From Salinicola socius (GTDB lineage Bacteria; Pseudomonadota; Gammaproteobacteria; Pseudomonadales; Halomonadaceae), in contig NZ_MSDO01000011.1 of assembly GCF_001937195.1 (NCBI RefSeq), forward strand, positions 124,001 through 188,000: a DNA stretch of 64,000 nucleotides. Direction: 5' to 3'. Shown piece after piece: positions 1 through 10,077 of this stretch. Numbering within the stretch: the first letter of the stretch is position 1; every line of letters begins with the position of its first letter. The notes under the pieces were generated by a model. The model was not told the origin of the DNA. It saw only the letters and a program-made list of their open reading frames with translations, and did no database searches. The position numbers were made by a program, and so were the translations under genes.

Positions 1-1067
1 GCTTCCCGCAGCAGTTCGAGGCCTTCGCCGTCACGCGCCGAGAGCCAGACGACCTGCGGGAATCCATGACTGTCGCGCTCGATTCGCGGCGAGGTGCCCA
101 GCAGATCGATCTTGTTCATGACCAGCAGTCGAGGCACATCGTCGGCGTCGATCTCAGACAGCACACTATCGACCTGAGCGACATTGAGCTCGCGGTCCGG
201 ATCGGCGGCGTCGATCACGTGCACGATCAGGCTGGCTTCGGTGGCCTCCTGCAGCGTGGCCCGAAAGGCCTCGACCAGCTTGTGCGGGAGATGTCGAATG
301 AAGCCGACCGTATCTGCCAGCACGACCTCGCCGACGTCCGGCACATCGAGGCGACGCAGCGTGGGATCGAGCGTGGCAAATAGCTGATCGGCGGCATAGA
401 CCTCCGCCGAGGTGATCGCGTTGAACAAGGTCGATTTGCCGGCGTTGGTATACCCCACCAGCGAGACGCTCGGGATTTCCGCCCTCGCCCTGGCGCGCCG
501 GTTCTGATCGCGCTGCTTGCGGACCTTCTCCAGGCGCTTGTGAATCGACTTGATCCGCCCACGCAGCAGGCGACGGTCGGTCTCGAGCTGGGTTTCACCC
601 GGGCCGCGCAGACCAATACCGCCCTTTTGTCGCTCGAGGTGGGTCCAGCCACGGACCAGCCGGGTGGACATGTACTCGAGCTGTGCCAGTTCGACCTGGA
701 GCTTGCCCTCGTGGGTCCGCGCGCGCTGCGCGAAGATATCGAGAATCAACCCCGTTCGATCGAGCACGCGACACTCCAGCGCACGCTCAAGATTGCGTTG
801 CTGAGAGGGAGACAGGGCATGATTGAAAATGACGAGTTCAGCACCGTGGACGCCGAGGGCGGTCTTGACCTCCTCGAGCTTGCCACTGCCGATGAAGGAA
901 CGAGGATCGGGACGGCGCCGACTGCCCTGAATCAGGGTAGCCGACTCCGCCCCGGCAGAGCGCACCAGCTCCAGGAGTTCACCCGGATCTTCGCGCTCCT
1001 GCTCGTCCTGAAAGTCCACATGGACCAGAATCGCCGTTTCGCCGGCGTCGGGACGTTCGAAAAACAA
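1..1067 (-). CDS. hflX: Ribosome-associated GTPase HflX (3' end outside window)
   Basis: GTPase that binds and splits stalled or stressed 70S ribosomes in the cytoplasm. About 355 codons are visible. Reading the minus strand gives the HflX N-terminal domain starting LFFERPDAGETAILVHVDF, a long basic helix, then a G domain with P-loop GYTNAGKST from about residue 205, DTVGFI as G3 and NKIDLL as G4. I start it at a TTG at 1067, preceded by GAGAGG six bases upstream; no ATG fits the frame there. The C-terminus lies beyond base 1. It follows hfq after a 14-base gap, the usual hfq-hflX order, so it should be the distal gene of the nnr-to-hflX operon. Confidence 0.93.
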   Translation of the reverse strand, partial: MFFERPDAGETAILVHVDFQDEQEREDPGELLELVRSAGAESATLIQGSRRRPDPRSFIGSGKLEEVKTALGVHGAELVIFNHALSPSQQRNLERALECRVLDRTGLILDIFAQRARTHEGKLQVELAQLEYMSTRLVRGWTHLERQKGGIGLRGPGETQLETDRRLLRGRIKSIHKRLEKVRKQRDQNRRARARAEIPSVSLVGYTNAGKSTLFNAITSAEVYAADQLFATLDPTLRRLDVPDVGEVVLADTVGFIRHLPHKLVEAFRATLQEATEASLIVHVIDAADPDRELNVAQVDSVLSEIDADDVPRLLVMNKIDLLGTSPRIERDSHGFPQVVWLSARDGEGLELLRE

Positions 1068-1081
1068 TCACTACCTCTCGA

Positions 1082-1333
1082 TTAGCTATCGAGTCCGGGC
1101 GCTGCGGCGGGATCCTGCGGCGGCAACCGGACGTTGCGGGACGGTACGACCGTCGAAATGGCATGCTTGTAAACCATCTGACTGACGGTGTTGCGCAGCA
1201 GGATGACGAATTGATCGAAAGATTCGATCTGTCCCTGCAACTTGATGCCGTTGACCAGAAAAATGGAAACCGGGATGCGCTCCTTGCGCAGAATGTTCAG
1301 GTACGGATCCTGAAGGGACTGTCCTTTGGACAT
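1082..1333 (-). CDS. hfq: RNA chaperone Hfq
   Basis: Hexameric Sm-like RNA chaperone that pairs small RNAs with mRNAs. The protein is 83 residues, a compact Hfq. It opens [20 protein letters not shown], carries the Sm1 region ([20 protein letters not shown]) and the Sm2 signature YKHAIS, and ends in a short Pro/Ala-rich tail. It sits between miaA and hflX as in most gammaproteobacteria. The 127-base gap upstream could hold its own promoter; I did not identify one with confidence. Confidence 0.97.
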   Translation of the reverse strand: MSKGQSLQDPYLNILRKERIPVSIFLVNGIKLQGQIESFDQFVILLRNTVSQMVYKHAISTVVPSRNVRLPPQDPAAAPGLDS

Positions 1334-1460
1334 GTTGCTCTCCCTAATGCTGTTATGAGTGATGCTGTTTTAGTTGGGCGGCGATTCGTTCTGACTCGGC
1401 ATCACACCAGCGGCATCGCGTGCCGCGAGTATAGGTCTCGACGAAGCCCGCCATTTTACG

Positions 1461-2459
1461 CTAACTGCCGTGGTCACGCACGATTTTCGCAATCTGATCA
1501 CCAGCATTTGCCGCGCAGCTGTCGACCCAGTGAAGGTCCGGCCAGCGCCTCAGCCAGGTCAGCTGGCGCTTGGCCAGCTGGCGCGTGGCGGCGATACCGC
1601 GCTCACGCAGTGCGACGTGATCATAGGCGCCTTCGAGATGCTCCCACACCTGCCGGTAACCGACGCTCTTCATCGATGGCAGGTCCGGATGAAGATCGCT
1701 CCGCTGTTTCAATGTAGCCACTTCCGACACGAATCCACCAGCGAGCATGATATCGAATCGCTGGGCGATACGCGCATGCAGAACGTGACGCTCGGCAGGC
1801 GCGAGAGCTATGGACAACAGCCGCCACGGAAAGTTTTCACGCTGCTGTCGTCGCCAGTGTTCGGAAAGCGCCACGCCGCTCAATCGATAGACTTCCAGTG
1901 CCCGAATCAGACGCTGGCGGTTACGCGGATGGATCGCCTCGGCCGCCTGGGGATCGAACCCGGCGAGCTCCGCATGCAGCGCCTCGAACCCTTCGCGCTC
2001 GCCGCGCTGGCGAAGTTTTTCGCGCAGTGCCGGATCGGCTTCCGGCATGGTGGCGACCCCGTCGATGAGACGCTTGGCGTACATCATCGTGCCACCCACC
2101 AGCAGCGGCAATTTGCCGCAGGCTGTGATCGCTTCCATTTCACGCAACGCATCGCGGCGAAATTCCGCCGCCGTGTAGGCTTCGGCCGGATCACGAATAT
2201 CGATCAGCCGATGAGGTGCCCGCGCCAGCTCGTCGGGCGACGGCTTGGCCGTGCCGATGTCCATGCCGCGATAGACCATCGCCGAGTCGACGCTGATCAG
2301 CTCGGCGCCGAAACGCTGGTGCAGCGCGATCGCGTTGTCGGTCTTGCCGGAAGCGGTGGGCCCGAGCAGAAGGACCGCCAGCGGACGGTCGTCGCGGCGC
2401 GAACCCGACGGTGACAGCGCAGAATCGTCGTCGCGCAGGCGATCATCGTTCTCGTTCAC
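1461..2459 (-). CDS. miaA: tRNA dimethylallyltransferase MiaA
   Basis: Transfers the dimethylallyl group to A37 of tRNAs that read UNN codons. The 332-residue protein has the P-loop GPTASGKT near residue 34, then [16 protein letters not shown] (substrate-binding Asp), a [10 protein letters not shown] loop and a C-terminal [10 protein letters not shown] stretch, all MiaA hallmarks. The first about 25 residues are acidic and poorly conserved in style, so an internal start is possible, but ATG at 2459 lies 12 bases after the mutL stop, which suits translational coupling. It is part of the conserved amiB-mutL-miaA-hfq-hflX cluster. Confidence 0.95.
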   Translation of the reverse strand: MNENDDRLRDDDSALSPSGSRRDDRPLAVLLLGPTASGKTDNAIALHQRFGAELISVDSAMVYRGMDIGTAKPSPDELARAPHRLIDIRDPAEAYTAAEFRRDALREMEAITACGKLPLLVGGTMMYAKRLIDGVATMPEADPALREKLRQRGEREGFEALHAELAGFDPQAAEAIHPRNRQRLIRALEVYRLSGVALSEHWRRQQRENFPWRLLSIALAPAERHVLHARIAQRFDIMLAGGFVSEVATLKQRSDLHPDLPSMKSVGYRQVWEHLEGAYDHVALRERGIAATRQLAKRQLTWLRRWPDLHWVDSCAANAGDQIAKIVRDHGS

Positions 2460-2471
2460 TGGCGCCCTCGT

Positions 2472-4451
2472 TCACTGGCCACGAAGAAACAGCTTGTCCA
2501 ACTGGGCCATCGACATCTCGGTCCAGGTGGGTCGACCATGATTGCACTGCCCACTGCGTTCGGTGCGCTCCATGTCGCGCAGCAGCGCGTTCATTTCCGG
2601 CACCGTCAGCAGTCGATTGGCTCGCACGCTGCCATGGCAGGCCATGGTACTGAGCAGCTCGTTGATACGGGTCTCCAGGCGATCGGAGCGTCCGAAACGT
2701 TCGAGATCGCCCAGCATGTCGCGAATCAGCGGTTCGATGTCCGCATCCGCCAGCAGCGCCGGCACCTGCCGTATCAGCAGCGTCTCCGGGCCGGCGGCAT
2801 CGAGCACGACGCCCAAACGGGCAAAGGCATCGCGCTCGTGCTCTGCGACTTCGGCCTCGCCGGCACTGACCGCCATCGACACCGGCACCAGCAGCGGCTG
2901 CGCGTCGAGCGCTCCGGCATGAATCTGCTGCTTCATGCGTTCGTAGACAATCCGCTCATGGGCGGCATGCATGTCGACGATCACCATGCCGCGTTCGGTC
3001 TGCGCCAGAATATAGACGCCGTGCAGCTGCGCCACCGCATAGCCCAGCGGTGGCGCCTGCGTATCGTCGGTGGCCGGCAAGGTCGTCACCGCGGCAGTCG
3101 GACGCTCCTTGAGGGCCGTGTCGGCCGCTTCGCCGCCCGGCGCTTCTGCACCGTTCTCGCGCGGCGTCAGCAGCGTCGATTCATGCTCCGGGTGCAGCGC
3201 ATGATAGCCGGCCATGAATTCGCGGATACGCTGGGCGGCAGGACGATTCGACCCGGACGGCCCTGTCCCTGGCGAATGCTGGCCGGCCAGCGGCATGCGC
3301 TGCTGCTGCCAATCCGGCGGCCTGTCGTTCGAGGTCGGATATGCCTGGTCATCCAGGTCTGGCCGAACCGGCGTTTCGATGTCACCGCCGATCGACTCGC
3401 CCGCCTCTGCACTCTCCGCCGCCGGCTCGTTGGGCTTCACCGACGCCAGCGCGCGGTGCAGGCTCGAGAACAGGAAATCATGAACCAGACGGCCATCGCG
3501 AAAGCGCACTTCATGCTTGGTCGGGTGCACATTGACGTCCACGACCCGCGGATCGAGCTCCAGATACAGCACGAACACCGGATGCCGACCGTGAAACATC
3601 ACATCGCGATAGGCCTGACGAATGGCATGCGCGACCAGGCGATCCCTGACGATGCGGCCATTGACGAAGAAATACTGCTGATCGGCCTGAGCCCGCGAAT
3701 AGGTCGGCTGCCCGACCCACCCCCACAGCCGGAGCCCGGTGACCTCCAGCTCGACGTGCAAAGCCTCGTTCAGGAAACGCTTGCCCAGCATCGCGCTGAT
3801 TCGCCGCTCCCGGCCGGCCTGATCCGAGGCCACGCCGGGCAGCTGATGCACGACCTTCTGGTTGTGACGCAGCACCCAGGTAATATCGAAACGGGATAGC
3901 GCCAGACGCCGAAAGGCCTCCTCGACGTGACCGAACTCGGTCTTCTCGGTACGCAGGAACTTGCGCCGCGCCGGCGTGTTGAAGAACAGATCACGCACCA
4001 GCACCGAGGTCCCGCGCGGATGCGGCGCAGGCGTCACCCGCGGCTCCATCTGGCGGCCCTCGGCGACCACTCGCCAGCCACCGGAAGGATCGTCGGCGGC
4101 GTTGGAGATCAATTCGAGGCGCGAGACAGAGCTGATCGATGCCAGCGCCTCGCCCCGAAATCCCAGACTGGAAACGTCCTCGAGATCGTCGAGGGAGGCG
4201 ATCTTGCTGGTGGCGTGGCGGGATAGCGCCAGCGGCAGGTCACCCTCGCCGATGCCGATCCCGTCGTCGCGCACCCGAATCAACCGCGAGCCACCCGCCT
4301 CGAGTTCGACCTCGATACGCTGGCTGCCGGCGTCGATGGCGTTCTCGACGATCTCCTTGACCACCGAGGCCGGACGCTCGACCACCTCTCCGGCAGCTAT
4401 CTGGTTGGCCAGTCGGGGATCGAGAATGCGGATGCGAGACGATTCAGTCAT
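2472..4451 (-). CDS. mutL: DNA mismatch repair protein MutL (endonuclease-type motif)
   Basis: Matchmaker ATPase linking MutS mismatch recognition to strand removal. The 659 residues comprise an N-terminal GHKL ATPase ([33 protein letters not shown]), a transducer domain, a variable acidic linker from about 340 to 460, and a C-terminal dimerization domain. Near residue 490 there is [12 protein letters not shown], which fits the DQHA-X2-E-X4-E metal-binding motif of nicking MutL proteins. E. coli MutL lacks a functional version, whereas Pseudomonas-type MutL has it. I infer methylation-independent strand nicking. The gene lies 27 bases after amiB and 12 before miaA. Confidence 0.96.
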   Translation of the reverse strand: MTESSRIRILDPRLANQIAAGEVVERPASVVKEIVENAIDAGSQRIEVELEAGGSRLIRVRDDGIGIGEGDLPLALSRHATSKIASLDDLEDVSSLGFRGEALASISSVSRLELISNAADDPSGGWRVVAEGRQMEPRVTPAPHPRGTSVLVRDLFFNTPARRKFLRTEKTEFGHVEEAFRRLALSRFDITWVLRHNQKVVHQLPGVASDQAGRERRISAMLGKRFLNEALHVELEVTGLRLWGWVGQPTYSRAQADQQYFFVNGRIVRDRLVAHAIRQAYRDVMFHGRHPVFVLYLELDPRVVDVNVHPTKHEVRFRDGRLVHDFLFSSLHRALASVKPNEPAAESAEAGESIGGDIETPVRPDLDDQAYPTSNDRPPDWQQQRMPLAGQHSPGTGPSGSNRPAAQRIREFMAGYHALHPEHESTLLTPRENGAEAPGGEAADTALKERPTAAVTTLPATDDTQAPPLGYAVAQLHGVYILAQTERGMVIVDMHAAHERIVYERMKQQIHAGALDAQPLLVPVSMAVSAGEAEVAEHERDAFARLGVVLDAAGPETLLIRQVPALLADADIEPLIRDMLGDLERFGRSDRLETRINELLSTMACHGSVRANRLLTVPEMNALLRDMERTERSGQCNHGRPTWTEMSMAQLDKLFLRGQ

Positions 4452-4478
4452 CGGTGAACTCCCGTTCGTTGCCCGGCT

Positions 4479-6059
4479 TCATGGGATCGTCAGCACCTGG
4501 CCAACCCGCAGGATATCGCTATCCAGCCCATTGGCCTGTTTCAGCACCTTCATGCTGATGCCATGGCTGGACGCCACCTGGGACAACGTATCCCCGCCCT
4601 GCACCCGATACTCGTTGCTGGCGCTGCCGCGACCCTGATCACGTTGCCAGGCCAGCAGACTCGAGGGCGGCGGATGCTGGCGGAAATGCGCCACGATCCC
4701 TTCGTAGATCGCCTGGGCGAGCTCGGCCTGATGTGCCGGCGACTTGAGCTGGGCCTCCTCGCGGGGGTTGGAGATAAAGCCGGTCTCGACCAGCAGTGAC
4801 GGAATATCGGGTGATTTCAGCACCACGAAGCCGGCCTGCTCGACGCTGGACTTGTGCAGCTTGTTGATCCGTCCGAGCTGGTCGAGCACCTGACCGCCGG
4901 TGGCCAGCGAATCGTTCATCGTCGCCGTCATCGTCAGATCGAGCAGCACGCCGCGAAGCACCTCATCCTTGTCGTCGAGGCTCAAATTGCCGTCGACCCC
5001 GCCGATCAGGTCGGACTGGTTCTCGCTCGCCGCCAGCCAGCGCGCGGTTTCCGAGGTCGCGCCACCCTGGGACAAGGCGTAGACCGAACTGCCGTAAGGC
5101 TGGGCGCTGCGTACCGCATCGGCGTGGACCGAGACGAAGAAGTCCGCCTTCTGCTGTCGGGCGATCAGCGTGCGCTGGCGCAGGCCGATATAGTAGTCGC
5201 CGTCGCGGGTCAGGAAGGCCTTGAACCCCGGCGTCTGATCGAAGCGCTGCTTCACCTTGCGCGCGATCTGGAGCACCACATCCTTCTCGTGCGTACCGTC
5301 GGGGCCCGAGGCGCCGGGGTCTTCGCCACCGTGTCCCGGATCGACGGCGACGATGATGTCGCGCCTGGGATGCGGCTGCGCCTCGACCGCGGAGGCGACC
5401 GCCTCGGCCTTCCGCGGGTTGCCTTCGGCAACGGCTTCGGTCTGTGCGCGTTGCGCGGCGATCTCCTGGTCGCGAATCATCGCTTCGATAGGATCGATGG
5501 GGTCCTTGACCGCACTAGCCCCGGGATAGTCGAGATCGACCACCAGACGATCGCTGTACTGATCGTTGGGCGGCAGCGTGAAACTCTTGGGCGCGACGGC
5601 GCGGCTGACGTCGAGCACGACCCGCAAGCCGCCACTCTCGCGAACCCCGGTCCGCACCTTGGAAATGGCGCTGTCATCCAGATCGAGCTTGCCGATATCG
5701 AAATCCAGATCGGTGCTATCAAGGTCGATCACGACGCGGTCGGGGTTATCGAGCGTGAAGACGTTGGCGTTGACCGGCCCCGACATGTCGAACACCAGCC
5801 TGACGTGATCCGGCGCCGACCACAGCCGCATGTTGTCCACCTCGACGGCCTGAGCCTGGGCGCTGACGCCAAGGCAACAGGCTGCGATCAGCCCCGCCAT
5901 TCGGCGCTGGCCACTGCATCGGCGCATGCGCAGCCAGGTGCGCGCCATCAGGCTCAACAGCAGAGATGTGGCATGACGCAGGGTGACAACGGGCTTCGCT
6001 AACGACTCACGACCGGGCTGGGTGGTGTCATGGCGCGTCTCTTGTACATCTATCGGCAT
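4479..6059 (-). CDS. amiB: N-acetylmuramoyl-L-alanine amidase AmiB/AmiC type with LysM
   Basis: Periplasmic zinc amidase that cleaves septal peptidoglycan between MurNAc and the stem peptide. The 526 residues comprise a long basic N-terminus with an export signal ending near SAQAQA (about residue 70), an AMIN domain (VDNMRLWSAPDHVRLVFDMS), an Amidase_3 catalytic domain with zinc motifs DPGHGGEDPGA, HEKDV and LVETGFISN, and a C-terminal LysM (YRVQGGDTLSQVASSHGISM). ATG at 6059 has AAGGA six bases upstream and overlaps the end of tsaE by 10 bases, supporting this start despite the long signal region. In the family the amidase needs an activator such as EnvC or NlpD; none is in view. Confidence 0.93.
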   Translation of the reverse strand: MPIDVQETRHDTTQPGRESLAKPVVTLRHATSLLLSLMARTWLRMRRCSGQRRMAGLIAACCLGVSAQAQAVEVDNMRLWSAPDHVRLVFDMSGPVNANVFTLDNPDRVVIDLDSTDLDFDIGKLDLDDSAISKVRTGVRESGGLRVVLDVSRAVAPKSFTLPPNDQYSDRLVVDLDYPGASAVKDPIDPIEAMIRDQEIAAQRAQTEAVAEGNPRKAEAVASAVEAQPHPRRDIIVAVDPGHGGEDPGASGPDGTHEKDVVLQIARKVKQRFDQTPGFKAFLTRDGDYYIGLRQRTLIARQQKADFFVSVHADAVRSAQPYGSSVYALSQGGATSETARWLAASENQSDLIGGVDGNLSLDDKDEVLRGVLLDLTMTATMNDSLATGGQVLDQLGRINKLHKSSVEQAGFVVLKSPDIPSLLVETGFISNPREEAQLKSPAHQAELAQAIYEGIVAHFRQHPPPSSLLAWQRDQGRGSASNEYRVQGGDTLSQVASSHGISMKVLKQANGLDSDILRVGQVLTIP

Positions 6060-6544
6060 TCATCTTCCTTGTGACTCACTGAATCTCGCAATCCAGCCGG
6101 CAGTTGAGCCAGCACGGTGTTTCCCTGTTCGCTGTGAGCGATGCCCGTGGCGACGCGCCCCGAGGCGCAGACCGCGAGATGAATCTCGAGATCCGGCCTG
6201 GGTAGCCACCCTGCGCCACGGCTCGGCCACTCGATCAGACAGAGTGCGTCGTCGCCCAGCATGTCGCGGGCACCGAGGAACTCCAGCTCTTCGGGATCAC
6301 CCAGACGATAGAGATCGAAATGAAATATCCGGGCCGACGCGGTCTCATAGGGCTCGACCAATGTGTAGGTCGGACTCTTGACCGCGCCGACATGGCCGTA
6401 GGCCCGAAGAATGCCCCGCGCCAGCGTGGTCTTGCCGGCACCGAGGTCGCCGATCAGGTGGATCTGACCGCGACCGGCCAGCGCCCGGCCCAGAGATTCC
6501 CCGAAAGCTACCTGGGCGGCTTCGTCGTTAAGCGTGATCGGCAT
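6050..6544 (-). CDS. tsaE: tRNA threonylcarbamoyladenosine biosynthesis ATPase TsaE
   Basis: ATPase of the TsaBDE complex that makes t6A37 in ANN-decoding tRNAs. I choose ATG at 6544 (164 residues, MPITLNDEAAQVAFG), which matches the usual length of about 155; an in-frame ATG at 6583 would add 13 poorly conserved residues inside nnr. The P-loop is GDLGAGKTTLARG, followed by SPTYTLVEPYE and HFDLYRL, which are diagnostic. It overlaps nnr by 17 bases upstream and amiB by 10 bases downstream, so the three are almost certainly one transcript. Confidence 0.93.
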   Translation of the reverse strand: MPITLNDEAAQVAFGESLGRALAGRGQIHLIGDLGAGKTTLARGILRAYGHVGAVKSPTYTLVEPYETASARIFHFDLYRLGDPEELEFLGARDMLGDDALCLIEWPSRGAGWLPRPDLEIHLAVCASGRVATGIAHSEQGNTVLAQLPAGLRDSVSHKEDECR

Positions 6545-8045
6545 GAGTCGAGACAGATTGAGGGTTGGCCAGAGTTCGCGCATAGGATGCCAGATCGGTC
6601 GCCAGCAAACCACGCTCGCCGGCATCCAGCGCCGCCGCATCGGCCGCCAGTGCGTGAAGCAACACTCCGATTCTCGCCGCCTCGCCGAGCGATCCGAGCT
6701 GGCCGACGAGCCCTGAGATGATGCCGGTCAGTGCATCGCCCATGCCACCGCTGCCCATACCGGGATTGCCGAACGGGCAAAGCGTGAGCCGTTCGCCGTC
6801 GTAGACCAGCGTCCCCGCGCCCTTGAGCACGATGGTGCCGCCCCAGCGCCGCTGCAGGGCAATGACGGCATGGCGTCGATCCCGCTGCACCTCACCGGTG
6901 GAGAGCCCCAGCAGTCGTCCGGCTTCGCCGGGGTGCGGTGTCAGAATCCAGTCGTCGCGGCGAGACTGGCCGTCATCCCCCGCCAGCAGATTGAGCGCGT
7001 CGGCATCCAGCACGCAGGATTTCCCGGCCGCGAGAACACTCTGCAGCGCCGCCTGGCCCCAGGCCCCGGTACCGATTCCGGGGCCGACGGCCAGGACATC
7101 GGCGGTTTCTACCATCGCCTCGATATCCGGCGCGCCGCGAACGCCCCGTGCCATGATTTCGGGAAACCGGGTCAGGCTGGCCGATACATGCGCGACATCG
7201 GTGGCAAGACTGACCTTGCCGGCCCCGACGCGCGCCACCATCTCGCTGGTCATCAGTGCCGCGCCGCCCATGCCCGGCGCACCGGCCACCACCAGCACGT
7301 GGCCATGACTGCCCTTGTGGCTGTTGGGCGCTCGCGGCGGCAGTGCTATCGCCAGGTCTTCGCGTGTCTGGCGCCAGGCCACCGGCACGATATCGGCATG
7401 ACGCCGCGGATCCACGCCTAGCGTGGCATGGATGATCTCCCCGACCGCGTCGAGCGCCGCACCGGTATGCAGCCCGAACTTGTCACCGATGAACGTGATC
7501 GTCAGCGTCGCCCGGACTGCCGCAGCCTCGACGTGGCCGGTGTCGACATCGACGCCGGACGGCACGTCGATGGCCACCACCGGACGACCGCTGGCATTGA
7601 CCTCGGCGATGGCCGCGGCATAGGGCGGGCGCGGGGCTCCCCGGGCACCGGTGCCGAGCATCGCATCGATGATCAGCTCTCCGTCCAGGGTCAACTCGTC
7701 CGCCCAATCGATCGGTTCGACGCCCGCTTCTGCTGCCAGCGCCGCCGCTTTCCGCGCGCTGCCCTCGAGCTCGGCCGCCGGTTTTAGCGCGACCAGTTCG
7801 ACCACCAGGCCATCGGCCGCGGCCAGCGCCGCGATGACGTAACCATCGCCACCATTGTTGCCGCCGCCGCAGAGTACGCAGAGTCGACGCACCTGCGGCC
7901 ATCGGGCGCGCAAGGTGTCGTAGGCGGATTCACCGGCACGCCGCATCAACGCGAAGCTGTCGCCCTCGGCCTCGATGGTTCGGCGATCCAGTTCGCGCAC
8001 CTGATCGGCGAGATAAAGCGGGCGCTGAGAGAAAGAGGCGGACAT
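6528..8045 (-). CDS. nnr: Bifunctional NAD(P)H-hydrate repair enzyme Nnr
   Basis: Two-domain repair enzyme: an N-terminal NAD(P)HX epimerase (YjeF_N, with GGGNNGGDGYV and a VDTGHVEA segment) and a C-terminal ADP-dependent (S)-NAD(P)H-hydrate dehydratase (PNSHKGSHGHVLVVAGAPGMGGA; DADALNLL; LTPHPGEAGRLLG; KGAGTLVYDG; GNPGMGSGGMGDALTG). ATG at 8045 with GGAG seven bases upstream gives 505 residues, the normal size; longer in-frame extensions reach into the divergent promoter region. It heads the block nnr-tsaE-amiB-mutL-miaA-hfq-hflX and is divergent to queG. Confidence 0.95.
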   Translation of the reverse strand: MSASFSQRPLYLADQVRELDRRTIEAEGDSFALMRRAGESAYDTLRARWPQVRRLCVLCGGGNNGGDGYVIAALAAADGLVVELVALKPAAELEGSARKAAALAAEAGVEPIDWADELTLDGELIIDAMLGTGARGAPRPPYAAAIAEVNASGRPVVAIDVPSGVDVDTGHVEAAAVRATLTITFIGDKFGLHTGAALDAVGEIIHATLGVDPRRHADIVPVAWRQTREDLAIALPPRAPNSHKGSHGHVLVVAGAPGMGGAALMTSEMVARVGAGKVSLATDVAHVSASLTRFPEIMARGVRGAPDIEAMVETADVLAVGPGIGTGAWGQAALQSVLAAGKSCVLDADALNLLAGDDGQSRRDDWILTPHPGEAGRLLGLSTGEVQRDRRHAVIALQRRWGGTIVLKGAGTLVYDGERLTLCPFGNPGMGSGGMGDALTGIISGLVGQLGSLGEAARIGVLLHALAADAAALDAGERGLLATDLASYARTLANPQSVSTHADHA

Positions 8046-8223
8046 CGTGACTCCTGTCGTCTTCCGAAAATGGGAGGTGACCCCGGAGGCCATGGGTAAA
8101 CGCAATCCGTGATGAACGGCGCTGCCGAACGCCAGCACGGGTGTACCGGTGACGTTCGGCTGACGTCAAGCTGAATAGTGGTGTAGGGTAGCGCACCCCT
8201 ATCCCTGTTAGCGTTTCGGCGGT

Positions 8224-9315
8224 ATGTCACAGCCATCCAGCATCGATCTCAATGCGCTCGCCTCACGCATCAAGCAGTGGGGACGAGAACTCGGCTTCCA
8301 GGCGATCGGTATCACCGATACCGATCTGTCGAGCCATGAGCGCTATCTGCAACGCTGGCTGGAAGCCGGGCACCATGGCGAGATGCACTACATGGCCAAG
8401 CACGGCAGCAAACGCACGCGGCCACAGGAACTCGTACCCGGAACGCTACGGGTGATCAGCGCGCGCATGGACTATCTACCGCCCGAGGTCGAGACCACCA
8501 GAATACTCGGACAACCCGAAAAGGCGTACGTTTCACGCTACGCGCTGGGCCGCGACTATCACAAGCTGATCCGCAAGCGGCTCGATCAGCTGGCCCGCCA
8601 GATCGAGGATGAAGTCGGCCAGATCGGCTATCGTGCCTTTGTCGACTCGGCACCGGTGATGGAGCGAGCGCTGGCCCAGAAAGCGGGGCTTGGCTGGTTC
8701 GGCAAGAACGCCATGCTGCTCAATCCTCAGGCCGGCTCGCTGTTCTTCCTCGGCGAACTCTATACGGATCTCCCGTTGCCGGTGGATCCGCCCTTCGAGC
8801 GCGAGCACTGCGGTTCCTGCTCGAGCTGCCAGACCGCCTGCCCCACCAATGCCATCATCGACGACAAGGTGATCGATGCCAGGCGCTGCATCTCGTATCT
8901 GACCATCGAGCTTCACGGCAGCATCCCCACCGAGTTTCGCCGGGCCATGGGCAACCGGGTCTACGGTTGCGACGACTGCCAGCTATTCTGTCCTTTCACC
9001 CGCTTCACCCGCGCCAGCACCGAGCCGGATTTCGCCCCGCGTCATGATCTGGACCGTGCCGAGCTGATCGACCTGTTCGCCTGGAGCGAGACCGAATTTC
9101 TCAAGCGCACCGAAGGCAGTCCGATCCGGCGCATCGGTTACGAGCGCTGGTTGCGCAACCTCGCTATCGGGCTCGGCAACGCGCCCTGGAGCGAACGCGT
9201 CGAGAGCGCTCTGCGCGCACGCCTCGCCTACCCCTCGGACCTGGTTCGCGAACACGTACGCTGGGCACTGGAAGAGCAACGCACCAGGCGCGAAGCGCGT
9301 ATCGCCAGCACCTAA
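8224..9315 (+). CDS. queG: Epoxyqueuosine reductase QueG
   Basis: Cobalamin- and iron-sulfur-dependent enzyme catalysing the last step of queuosine synthesis on tRNA. The 363 residues carry two [4Fe-4S] ligation motifs: CGSCSSCQTACP (about residues 197-208) and YGCDDCQLFCPF (about 255-266). The N-terminal half has the family's ITDTDLS and HGEMHYMAKH segments. ATG at 8224 is a few bases after GGCGGT. It diverges from nnr, the usual gammaproteobacterial arrangement, and converges on orn with a 56-base gap. Confidence 0.95.
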   Translation: MSQPSSIDLNALASRIKQWGRELGFQAIGITDTDLSSHERYLQRWLEAGHHGEMHYMAKHGSKRTRPQELVPGTLRVISARMDYLPPEVETTRILGQPEKAYVSRYALGRDYHKLIRKRLDQLARQIEDEVGQIGYRAFVDSAPVMERALAQKAGLGWFGKNAMLLNPQAGSLFFLGELYTDLPLPVDPPFEREHCGSCSSCQTACPTNAIIDDKVIDARRCISYLTIELHGSIPTEFRRAMGNRVYGCDDCQLFCPFTRFTRASTEPDFAPRHDLDRAELIDLFAWSETEFLKRTEGSPIRRIGYERWLRNLAIGLGNAPWSERVESALRARLAYPSDLVREHVRWALEEQRTRREARIAST

Positions 9316-9371
9316 TTCTGGCGAAAGCGATTCGTGCCCGACATGCCGATCCGGTCTTTGGGAAGACAGCT

Positions 9372-9941
9372 TCAGGTAGAGAGCTTCAGGAACGTCTCGC
9401 GATAATGCTTGAGCTCCGCCAGCGATTCTCGAATGTCATCCAGCGCCTGGTGGGTATTGCGCTTGGTGAAGCCGCTTGCCGCCGCCGGATTCCAGCGCTT
9501 GGCCAGCTCCTTCAGCGTCGAGACATCCAGGTTGCGATAGTGGAAGAAGTTGTTGAGCGTCGGCATTTCCCGCTCCATGAAACGCCGATCCTGATGCACG
9601 CTGTTGCCACAGACCGGTGACGTGCCTGGCGTGACGTAGGTCCCGAGAAACTCGAGTGTGCGCCGCTCCGCTTCCGAGGTGTCGATGGTGCTCTCGCGGA
9701 CGCGTCGAATCAGGCCGGACTCGCCATGGGTCTTCCGGTTCCACTCGTCCATGCCATCGAGCAGCGCATCCGGCTGATGGACGGCCAGCACCGGCCCTTC
9801 GGCGATCAGGTTCAGATCGCCGTCGGTGATCAGCGTCGCCACTTCGATGATGCGTTCCCGATCAGGGTCGAGACCGGTCATTTCCAGATCGATCCAGATC
9901 AGAAGATCACTGCGGGCGCCGGAGGCGGATGGGTCGGACAT
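9372..9941 (-). CDS. orn: Oligoribonuclease Orn
   Basis: 3'-5' exoribonuclease degrading 2-5 nt RNAs and linear pGpG from c-di-GMP turnover. The DEDDh fold shows in [20 protein letters not shown] (first Asp and Glu), [10 protein letters not shown] and [10 protein letters not shown] near the C-terminus. A TTG six bases upstream in frame could be read as start, but ATG at 9941 has GGAG at eight-base spacing, whereas the TTG is only two bases away; I use the ATG (189 residues). It is divergent from rsgA, a classic gammaproteobacterial pair. Confidence 0.95.
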   Translation of the reverse strand: MSDPSASGARSDLLIWIDLEMTGLDPDRERIIEVATLITDGDLNLIAEGPVLAVHQPDALLDGMDEWNRKTHGESGLIRRVRESTIDTSEAERRTLEFLGTYVTPGTSPVCGNSVHQDRRFMEREMPTLNNFFHYRNLDVSTLKELAKRWNPAAASGFTKRNTHQALDDIRESLAELKHYRETFLKLST

Positions 9942-10077
9942 GAACAACTCCAGAGTCGGTGTCGGCTGGCCACGGGGACGCGGGCGGACACGGCAAGTCG
10001 GTAAAGGCTACAATGCCCGCCATTCTACCCCCAGGGCATGACGGGTAGGCAAACCCCGATATGAGTCACCGCCAACC

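Noticed and set aside
540-1085. A 181-codon plus-strand frame
   Set aside because: It lies opposite hflX, which is clear on the minus strand.
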